A DNA stretch of 12,532 nt, taken from Deltaproteobacteria bacterium (GTDB lineage Bacteria; JADJOY01). The notes under the pieces were generated by a model. The model saw only the letters and a program-made list of their open reading frames with translations, had not been told where the DNA came from and made no database searches. How positions within the stretch are numbered: the stretch's first letter is position 1; each line of letters starts with the position of its first letter. The stretch covers positions 1 to 12,532 of the forward strand of contig JADJOY010000058.1 in the NCBI GenBank assembly GCA_016713535.1, written 5' to 3'. Position numbers and translations under genes: made by a program. Of this stretch, positions 1 through 7,211 are shown in pieces.

Positions 1-49
1 CCGGATCGGGACCGGCTCCGGCGCGGCCGCTGCCGTTCATCCCCGCCCC

Positions 50-186
50 GGAGGGTCGCGCGTTGCGCGACCGGCGATACGCGACGACGTCGCACCGCCG
101 ATCCCGTCGATCGCTGTACAGGATCAGGCGATGTCGGCGAAGCGCGCGCCTCGTCGTGTCGCCGGGCACGCGACGCGTGCCCCTCC
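50..186 (+). repeat. Hairpin repeat unit, copy 1 of the left array
   Basis: An inverted pair of hairpins. The first has a GGAG foot at 50-53 and a perfect 8-bp stem (54-61 with 65-72, loop GTT). The second has a perfect 9-bp stem (164-172 with 174-182, one-base loop), followed by CTCC at 183-186, which is a GGAG foot on the minus strand. The 91-base spacer is almost identical to that of the next copy. The same two hairpin types occur in the opposite overall orientation in the array at 5654-6149. Bases 1-49 resemble a decayed stretch of the same family, with a degenerate GCGGCCGC stem and a GTTCATCCCC segment. A foot tetranucleotide plus paired inverted hairpins is the known layout of REP/REPIN elements; the assignment is an inference. 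Confidence 0.8.
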
Positions 187-230
187 CCGATCGGGACGGC
201 TCCGTCGCGGCGCTGCTGTTCATCCCGCTC

Positions 231-366
231 CGAGGGTCGCGTTGCGCGACCGGCGATACGCGACGACGTCGCACCGCCGATCGCGTCGACCGCTGTACAG
301 GGATCAGGCGATGTCGGCGAAGCCCGCGCCTCGTCGTGTCGCCGGGCACGCGGCGCGTGCCCCGCC
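231..366 (+). repeat. Hairpin repeat unit, copy 2 of the left array
   Basis: Near-identical direct copy of 50-186, offset by 179-180 bases and differing by a few substitutions and single-base indels. The first hairpin (235-251) has a shortened 6-bp stem and a CGAG foot instead of GGAG. The second (344-352 with 354-362) keeps its 9-bp stem, but its foot has become CGCC. The 44 bases between the copies (187-230) contain a degenerate CGTCGCGG stem and a GTTCATCCC segment, also seen near 31-43, so the full repeating period is about 180 bases. Confidence 0.8.
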
Positions 367-508
367 CGGCCCCCCCGGGGGTCCGTTCCAGCCCCGCGGC
401 GCTCCTTCTCATCCCCCGCGCTCTCGGCTATCCCGAACGTAGCGTTCCTCTCGCCGGCCACCGCGGCTCGCGCGCGGCGCCGCCGGGATTCCTGCTCGGG
501 AGCCTGTC
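367..508 (+). other. Gene-free leader before gpmI
   Basis: No gene is visible here. The part near 380-416 resembles a third, strongly decayed copy of the hairpin-repeat leader (CCCGCGGCGCTCC, then TCTCATCCCC). The stretch near 361-381 is a long C run followed by GGGGG. The last bases carry GGGAG at 498-502, six bases before the gpmI start, a good ribosome binding site. I see no convincing sigma-70 promoter; GC-rich promoters are hard to recognise by eye. Confidence 0.5.
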
Positions 509-2176
<1,668 letters not shown>

Positions 2177-2182
2177 GCGACG

Positions 2183-2755
2183 GTGGCGACGAACACCTCG
2201 GGCCGCACGCGCTCCGGCCGCTCCGGTTCGCCGGTCGAGCCGCAGAGCATCGACGACTGCACCCAGTACTCGGACATCCACGTCTCCAAGCTCGCGCGCT
2301 TCTTCCACTCGCACCCGGCGTGGGTGGCGGCGGCGAAGAACGTCGTCGACGGCGCCTCGAGCCGTGTGTATTTCAGCCACGTGCCGGGCGAGTTCCATCT
2401 GCTTCGCCACGACGGCCAGAGCCTGCTGCTGCCCGGGCCCACGTCCGACCCCGACTTCGCGTTCCGCTTCACGCCGAGCTCGATCGACGCGATCACCGCC
2501 GAGTCGGGCGACGTCGGCGACTTCGCGGTCGCGCTCTTCCGCGCGATCGTCGATCGCAACCCCGAGGAGCAGGTGGGCTTCCACGTGGTGGCCCCGTTCC
2601 GGCGTTTGCTGGTGCGCGGCTACGTGGGGCTGCTGCTCAAGAGCGGTCCCAAGGTGCTGCGCTACGGCGCCACCCACGGCATCACCACGGTGGGTGATCT
2701 GCGACGGTTCCTGGCGCAGACGCGCGTGAGCGACCCCCGCTGGAAGGATCTGTGA
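2183..2755 (+). CDS. Unknown protein of 190 residues, possibly SCP2-like
   Basis: Starts with GTG six bases after the gpmI stop and overlaps the next gene by four bases (GTGA at 2752-2755), so it probably lies in the same transcript and relies on coupled translation; no clear ribosome binding site precedes it. Residues 1-25 are Ser/Arg/Pro-rich and look disordered. The rest looks like one globular domain: an aromatic-rich helix at 37-53 (ARFFHSHPAWV), a strand-like stretch at 60-85, FAFRFTPSSIDAIT at 92-105, an acidic stretch at 107-113, and a C-terminal helical part with FHVVAPFRRLLVRGYVGLLL at 133-152. No signal peptide is seen, and the hydrophobic stretch near 141-153 is too short to be a sure membrane helix. 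The pattern of FRFTPSSIDAI, an acidic turn and a hydrophobic helix recalls SCP2-type lipid-binding proteins, but this is a weak impression. Confidence 0.75.
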   Translation: MATNTSGRTRSGRSGSPVEPQSIDDCTQYSDIHVSKLARFFHSHPAWVAAAKNVVDGASSRVYFSHVPGEFHLLRHDGQSLLLPGPTSDPDFAFRFTPSSIDAITAESGDVGDFAVALFRAIVDRNPEEQVGFHVVAPFRRLLVRGYVGLLLKSGPKVLRYGATHGITTVGDLRRFLAQTRVSDPRWKDL

Positions 2756-4408
2756 AGGGAGAGCGCGCCGCGCTCTCCCTCCTCGCGGTCGCGTTCCTCG
2801 CGATCCACCTCCAGATCTTCCTCTTCCCCAACGGCTTCTTCGCGTTCCTGCACGCCGACGAGGTCGACGTGCTGATGGCGCGCGCCGAGGTGCGCGCCGG
2901 ACAGCCGCTCGTGCTCACGCACCCGGCCGGCAAGCCCGACGGCGGCGGCGCGGCGGCGCTCGCGTACCTGCTCGCGCCGCTTCCGCTCGACGATCCGCGC
3001 GCGGCGACCGCGGTGCTCCGGCTCACGGCGATCGCGCTCGCCGGCGCCACGCTCGCGCTCTGGACGCGGTTCTGGCGGCGCACGCTGGGCGGCGTGGCGG
3101 GGCTGGTGCCGGCTGCGCTCTGGCTCTTCCCGCAGGAAGGCTGGATCTCCGTCACGATCCAGCTCCAGGCGCCGTATGCCGTGAGCGCGCTCGCGGCCGC
3201 GCTGGCGGCGAACGTGACGCTGCCGTTTCTCGGCGGCGGAGCGAGCGACGCCGCGGACGAGCCCACGCGCTCGACGACGCGGCTCGGGCCGCTCGCGGGG
3301 CTCGGCGCGCTCCTCGGCGCGCTCACGATCCTGTGCCCGGGCGCCGCGCCGACCTGTGTCGCGGCGGCCGCGGTGGTGGCGCTCGGCGGCGGATCGGCCC
3401 GGCGCGAAGGCGCGCGCCGCGGCGACGCTCTTCGGTGCGGCGAGCGCGGCGGTGATCCTGCTCATCGCGCTCGAGTGGGCGGCGCGCGGCACCAACCCGC
3501 TGCCGATGCTCGCGAGCTGGGCCATGCGCTCGGACCGCGGGGACGGCGCCTGGTACGAGCGACCGGTGCTCGCGCTCACCAACCTGTTCGCGCCGGGGCG
3601 GGTGTGGCTGATGGGCTGGGCGCTCTTCGACACGCTGGTGGTGCTGGCGGTGCTGCGCCGCGTGCTGGCACCGGGCGGCGGCGCGCTCGCGAGCCGCGCG
3701 ATGGCGCTTCACGAGGGCGCGGCGCTCCTCACGCTCGGCTCGCACCTCGTCACGCGCTTCGCGGAGAGCGCCTCGTACAGCATCGTGCCGGTGCTGCCGC
3801 ACCTGGTCGGGCTCGCGGGTGCGGCGCTCGCCGGCGCACTGCCGAGCGAGGTCGCGGACGAGGTGCGGTCGCCCCGGCGCGCGCTCGTGCGCGTCGTCGC
3901 CGTGGTCTCCGGCGCGTGGTGGATCGGCTCGGGGCTGATCGCGTTCGAGGAGCGCTTCGCGCGCCGCGACCTCGACCTCGCCTATCCCGGCATCGCCGTG
4001 GCGAAGCTGGTCGCGCCGCGGCTCGCGGAGCGCGTGCCGGCGCCGCTCGCGTCGACGATGCACTGGGCGCTGCCGCTCGCGGTCCACCGGCCCGCGGCGC
4101 CGAGCTGCTGTATCCCGCGCTCGATCTGCGAGGTGGGCTGCGAGCCAGGCTTCTTCGGCGGCGGGCCTGGCACGTTCGTGCTGCCGGGGCCGGCGGCGCA
4201 CCCGCACGGCGAGCCCGAGGCGCTCGGACTCGCGGCCCGGCTCGTCGACGCTGCGGCGCGGGAGGGGTTCGCGCTCACCGTCGAGGCCGCCGGGGCTGAC
4301 GGCGCGTGGCGCGGCGCGAGCTCGATCGCCCCCGACGCGATCGCCGTGATCGCCGATACCGCCGACGGCGACCGCGCGCTGGGTGCCCTGCTCGGGGCCC
4401 GGTTGTAA
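2752..4408 (+). CDS. Polytopic membrane protein, GT-C glycosyltransferase-like, with one frameshift
   Basis: Begins at GTG 2752, overlapping the previous stop codon, with GGAAGGA at 2742-2748 as ribosome binding site. Reconstructed length is about 551 residues. A first membrane helix spans residues 6-26, followed by a loop with Asp36-Glu37 in FLHADEVDVL. An acidic pair in the first external loop is typical of GT-C lipid-sugar-dependent glycosyltransferases. Further hydrophobic segments follow (AATAVLRLTAIALAGATLAL, VAGLVPAALWLF, YAVSALAAALAAN, then after the shift TLFGAASAAVILLIALEW, LFDTLVVLAVL, LVRVVAVVSGAWWIGSGLI). The last 130 or so residues look soluble, with a Cys cluster (SCCIPRSICEVGC). 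The frame moves by +1 (or -2) between about 3390 and 3425; both sides show continuous membrane-protein character. The GT-C idea rests on topology and the acidic pair only. The gene could instead encode another polytopic envelope protein. Confidence 0.75.
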
Positions 4409-4476
4409 AGCAACTGCTTTACAAAATCGTAAAGCACAAGCTCTACAAATTTGTACGGCTTAAGCTATACAGCGGC
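4403..4476 (+). repeat. Three tandem 24-bp units with internal dyads, AT-rich
   Basis: Units begin at 4405, 4429 and 4453, an exact 24-base period. Each contains an 18-base dyad: GTAAAGC-AACT-GCTTTAC, GTAAAGC-ACAA-GCTCTAC and GTACGGC-TTAA-GCTATAC. The first dyad extends to a 10-bp inverted repeat at 4403-4424 and includes the stop codon of the preceding gene. Across the border of units two and three lies a perfect 12-base palindrome, TACAAATTTGTA, at 4444-4455. The block is strikingly AT-rich for this window. In one frame it reads as an 8-residue repeat of the form VKxxLYKx. It could be a tandem operator, a terminator structure or a coding remnant; I cannot decide. Confidence 0.7.
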
Positions 4477-4577
4477 CGTTGGCGGGGATTTGCCGCGAAA
4501 ATGGCCGATTATGGGCCTCTGGAAGGCGTCGCTCGGGGCCTTTTCGCCGCCCGACGGGCCGGTTTCCGTGCAGTCGC

Positions 4578-4600
4578 GGCCCGCCGGAGGCGGGCCCTCC
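4578..4600 (-). repeat. Single GGAG-foot hairpin (type C) in a convergent gap
   Basis: Perfect 8-bp stem (4578-4585 with 4589-4596, three-base loop) followed by CTCC at 4597-4600. Read on the minus strand it is identical over all 23 bases to the type C hairpins at 5758-5780 and 5946-5968. It lies between two convergent genes, 15 bases beyond the stop of the minus-strand EEP gene, where it could also act as a transcription terminator or RNA-stabilising hairpin. It has no tandem partner here, which suggests independent insertion. Confidence 0.8.
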
Positions 4601-4614
4601 GAGGAGCCGGGGAC

Positions 4615-5565
4615 CTACATCTCGGACGGACCGCCATCGGCGATCCGTGTGCTCCCCGCGGCGACCGCGAAGTCGAGGCGCTGCAGGCGGTGATCGCTCG
4701 CGAGGGTGCTGCGCAGCTCGTACGCGAGCGGCTCGATGCGTGCGCCGAAGATCGTCTGGTCGATCGCCCACAGCGGCACCGGAACCGGGAAGGTCGCCGA
4801 GTACCCCGAACCCACCCGCTCGTAGGCGTGCTCGTAGCCGCGCGGCAGGGTCGCGAGCCCGAGGGCGCGGCGTGGCGCATTGAAGTCGCCCACCACCAGG
4901 TCCGGCGCGAACGCCACCATGCGCTCGTGGAGCCACGCGAGGTGCGGCCCGCGCGCCTCGGCCAGATCGGAGGGCAGGTCCGCGACCAGCACGCGGATCG
5001 GCTCGCCGCCCGGCGGCGTCCACGTGAGCGGCCACGCGCGCGCCGCGCCGTGGTGCTCGACCGCGCCGGGCGCGAGCGTGCCGGTCGCGATCACCGCGAG
5101 CTGCCAGCGGCGCGCGATCGAGCGGCTCGCCGCCACCCGCGGCACCACCACCCCCAGCGTGCGCCGAGGTGGCAGCTCGGAGATCACCGTGAGATCACCG
5201 CGCTCTCGGGTCAGCGCGCGGTTGACCGGCCCGCGACCGGCGAGCCCGCCGTAGACGTTCCAGTGGACGAGGCGTAGCGACCGCGAGCGCGGCGCGACGC
5301 TCGCGGCCCGCGCGGGCCGCGCCCAGTGGCTCTCGACGCTCGCCGCCGTCACGCCGGGGATGAACGCGACGAGCGCGAGCACCGCGGCCGCGAGTGGCCG
5401 GCGCCCATGGCGGGCGCGGATCGACGCCAGCACCAGCACCGCTGCGACGAGCACCGAGGGGACGTAGAAGCAGAGTGCGGTGAAGACCGTGCGGTCGCGC
5501 TCGGCCTGTCCGAGCCCCCACACGGCGAAGAGCAGCAACGAGAGCAGGTCGAGCACGCGTCCCAT
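4615..5565 (-). CDS. Membrane-anchored endonuclease/exonuclease/phosphatase family protein
   Basis: 316 residues from ATG at 5565-5563 to TAG. Three hydrophobic segments (about 5-20, 28-49 and 58-77) anchor the protein. The catalytic domain (about 97-303) probably faces the periplasm. The EEP fold motifs appear in order: LRLVHWNVYGG with Asn103, VISEL with Glu130, VADL at 194-197, VVGDFN with Asp227 and Asn229, AIDQTIF with Asp269, and LASDHRL with Asp291-His292. These are the expected metal-binding and catalytic positions of this Mg-dependent phosphodiesterase superfamily. The substrate (nucleic acid, phospholipid or inositol phosphate) cannot be told from sequence. Similar proteins with N-terminal helices are usually annotated as uncharacterised EEP or YafD-like proteins. 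No strong ribosome binding site precedes the start. Upstream is the repeat array; downstream the gene converges with the membrane protein at 2752-4408. Confidence 0.9.
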   Translation of the reverse strand: MGRVLDLLSLLLFAVWGLGQAERDRTVFTALCFYVPSVLVAAVLVLASIRARHGRRPLAAAVLALVAFIPGVTAASVESHWARPARAASVAPRSRSLRLVHWNVYGGLAGRGPVNRALTRERGDLTVISELPPRRTLGVVVPRVAASRSIARRWQLAVIATGTLAPGAVEHHGAARAWPLTWTPPGGEPIRVLVADLPSDLAEARGPHLAWLHERMVAFAPDLVVGDFNAPRRALGLATLPRGYEHAYERVGSGYSATFPVPVPLWAIDQTIFGARIEPLAYELRSTLASDHRLQRLDFAVAAGSTRIADGGPSEM

Positions 5566-5653
5566 GACAGGGCCGGGTTAACGGCGGCCGGTGCAGGGCG
5601 CGTGCAGGAGTGATCGCGCGCGAGGAGCGGCTCGATCGCGGTCGAGCCCCCCG

Positions 5654-5820
5654 GGAGGGGCACGCGTCGCGTGCCCGGCGACACGACGGGGCGTGGATGT
5701 TGGCGACGTCGTCGCGTCTCGCCGGTCGCGCAACGCGTGACCCTCCGCGGCCGGTCTGGAGGGCCCGCCTCCGGCGGGCCGGGGATCAACGGAAGCGGCC
5801 GCGACGGAGCGCGGCCCTCC
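5654..5820 (+). repeat. Tandem hairpin array, unit 1 (types A-B-C-D)
   Basis: Four hairpins in alternating orientation. A: GGAG at 5654-5657, stem 5658-5666 with 5668-5676. B (minus): stem 5724-5731 with 5735-5742, with one G-T pair, foot CTCC at 5743-5746. C: GGAG at 5758-5761, stem 5762-5769 with 5773-5780. D (minus): stem 5797-5803 with 5810-5816, foot CTCC at 5817-5820. A with B (93 bases) and C with D (63 bases) therefore form inverted pairs, each bounded by GGAG and CTCC. Bases 5566-5653, between this unit and the EEP start codon, hold nothing else that I recognise. Confidence 0.85.
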
Positions 5821-5841
5821 AGCCGTGCGATCCCGATCGGG

Positions 5842-6008
5842 GGAGGGGCACGCGTCGCGTGCCCGGCGACACGACGGGGCGTGGATGTTGGCGACGTCGT
5901 CGTGTCTCGGCGGTCGCGCAACGCGTGACCCTCCGCGACCGGCCTGGAGGGCCCGCCTCCGGCGGGCCGGGGATGAACGGAAGCGGCCGCGACGGAGCGC
6001 GGCCCTCC
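5842..6008 (+). repeat. Tandem hairpin array, unit 2 (types A-B-C-D)
   Basis: Near-exact copy of the preceding unit, offset by 188 bases. A: GGAG 5842-5845 and stem to 5864. B: stem 5912-5930 with CTCC at 5931-5934. C: GGAG 5946-5949 and stem to 5968. D: stem 5985-6004 with CTCC at 6005-6008. Differences are scattered single bases, for example in the spacer between A and B, which suggests recent duplication. The 21-base linker between units includes CCCGATCGG, also found at the start of the left array. Confidence 0.85.
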
Positions 6009-6030
6009 AGCCGTGCGATCCCGATCGGGG

Positions 6031-6149
6031 GGGCACGCGTCGCGTGCCCGGCGACACGACGGGGCGTGGATGTTGGCGACGTCGTCGTGTCTCGGCGGTC
6101 GCGCAACGCGCGACCCTCCGCGACCGGCCGCGACGGAGCGCGGCCCTCC
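6031..6149 (+). repeat. Tandem hairpin array, unit 3, lacking hairpin C
   Basis: Hairpin A has lost its GGAG foot to a G run, but the stem 6031-6049 is intact. Hairpin B is a perfect 8-bp stem (6097-6104 with 6108-6115) with CTCC at 6116-6119. Hairpin D is at 6126-6145 with CTCC at 6146-6149. Compared with unit 2, exactly 44 bases are missing, including all of hairpin C. The edges match a 5-base direct repeat CGGCC at 5940-5944 and 5984-5988 in unit 2, so this is a deletion between short repeats. Bases 6150-6194 up to the epimerase stop hold nothing I recognise. Confidence 0.85.
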
Positions 6150-6194
6150 AGCCGTGCGATCGCGGTCTGGCGCGCCGGCGCTACGGCGCGAGCG

Positions 6195-7211
6195 TCACAC
6201 CCGCGGCGTCCCACGCGGCGCGCGCGGACGAGGTGCGGGGCGTGAAGCGGCGACGTGGCGCGTGAAGCGCCTGCGGCACCACGCCAGCGTCTGCGCCAGC
6301 CCGACGTCGAGCGGCCTCGGCTTCCAGCCCAGCTCGCGGCGCGCCTTCTCGCCCGAGTACGCCCACGTGAGCCCGGCGCTCATCGCGACGCCCTCGCTCA
6401 TGATCTCGGGCGGCAGCCCGGCGAGGCGCGCGAGCGGCGCGAGCAGCGGCGCCGCCGCCTTCACCAGTGCCTCGGGCGCGCTGAAGAGCGGCCGGCGGAT
6501 GCCGGAGAGGTCGCTGAGCAGCGCGATCCACTCGCCCATCGTGACGACGTCGGCGCCGAGCACGTAGCTCTCGCCGTCGCGCCCGCGGCTCGCGCAGCGA
6601 TAGAGCCCGTCGGCGGCGTCCTCGACGTGGACGAGCGTCATGCTCATGGCGTCGAAGCCGCCCACCACCACCCGCCCGCGCACGAACTCCCGGTAGAAGA
6701 TCCCGACCAGGCTCGGATCGCCGGGTCCGTACACCGTTCCCGGCATACCGATGCGCACCGGCGCGCCGCGTGCAGCGAGGTCGCGCGCCAGCTCGTGGGC
6801 CTCGGCCTTGGTGCGCTCGTAGTGGCTCCGGTAGCGGCCGTCGTTGACGTGGTGCTCGTCGACGAGCTGGCCACCGGTGGGCCCGAGCGCCGCGACGCTG
6901 CTGCAGTAGACGATCCGCCTGGCACCGTAGCGGTGCGCCGCTTCGAGGACCGCCGCGGTGCCGTCGACGTTCACGCGCTGGATGCGCGCGGCGTGTTTCG
7001 CCGGCAAGCCCAGCTCGTACCACGCGGCCAGGTGGTAGACCTCGGCGCAGCCGCGGATCGCGTCGCGGAAGCTCTCCGGATCGGTGAGATCGCCGGGCAC
7101 CAGCTCGCAGCCGAGCTCGGCGAGCGCCGCGCCCTTGGCGGGCGAGCGCACCAGCGCCCGCAGCCGCCCGCCAATGAAGCCGCTGCCACCGGTGAGGAAG
7201 GCGCGCGTCAT
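6195..7211 (-). CDS. NAD-dependent epimerase/dehydratase, extended SDR family
   Basis: 338 residues. The ATG at 7211-7209 overlaps the TGA of the large upstream gene (ATGA), indicating coupled translation and an operon. The cofactor motif TGGSGFIG is at residues 7-14, an acidic GDLTDP at 40-45, the Ser of the catalytic triad in YCSSVAALG (104-105), and Tyr131 and Lys135 in YERTK. GTVYGPGDPSL at 158-168, VHVEDAADGLY at 195-204 and ELGWKPRPL at 293-301 are typical of atypical extended SDRs related to hopanoid-associated epimerases (HpnA-like) and dihydroflavonol-reductase-like enzymes. The exact substrate is unknown; a sugar or lipid-linked intermediate is plausible. Odd point: after GFIG the protein runs directly into GRLRALVRSP, about 11 residues short of the family, so the first Rossmann helix and the turn into strand two are missing. 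The last 20 residues are Arg/Pro/Ala-rich and may be non-native. No frameshift is obvious. Confidence 0.9.
   Translation of the reverse strand: MTRAFLTGGSGFIGGRLRALVRSPAKGAALAELGCELVPGDLTDPESFRDAIRGCAEVYHLAAWYELGLPAKHAARIQRVNVDGTAAVLEAAHRYGARRIVYCSSVAALGPTGGQLVDEHHVNDGRYRSHYERTKAEAHELARDLAARGAPVRIGMPGTVYGPGDPSLVGIFYREFVRGRVVVGGFDAMSMTLVHVEDAADGLYRCASRGRDGESYVLGADVVTMGEWIALLSDLSGIRRPLFSAPEALVKAAAPLLAPLARLAGLPPEIMSEGVAMSAGLTWAYSGEKARRELGWKPRPLDVGLAQTLAWCRRRFTRHVAASRPAPRPRAPRGTPRV

Noticed and set aside
50-366. Integron attC sites or transposon ends
   Set aside because: No integrase, transposase or target-site duplication is visible, and the foot-and-hairpin layout fits REP elements better.
4403-4424. 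Intrinsic terminator
   Set aside because: The 10-bp inverted repeat has only a two-base centre, an AT-rich stem and no following T run; a terminator role stays possible but is not supported.
4451-4693. Possible small gene starting TTG within the 24-bp repeats, or ATG at 4501
   Set aside because: No ribosome binding site, low-complexity product, and it runs through a hairpin repeat into the antisense of the EEP gene.
5654-6149. CRISPR array
   Set aside because: Units of 185-188 bases are almost identical throughout, with no variable spacers, and are made of hairpins.
5610-6265. Open frames with recurring LEGRAPSRP-like or ARRHDGAWMLATS phrases on both strands
   Set aside because: Products of reading the tandem hairpin array; the repeat period and hairpins explain the pattern better than coding.
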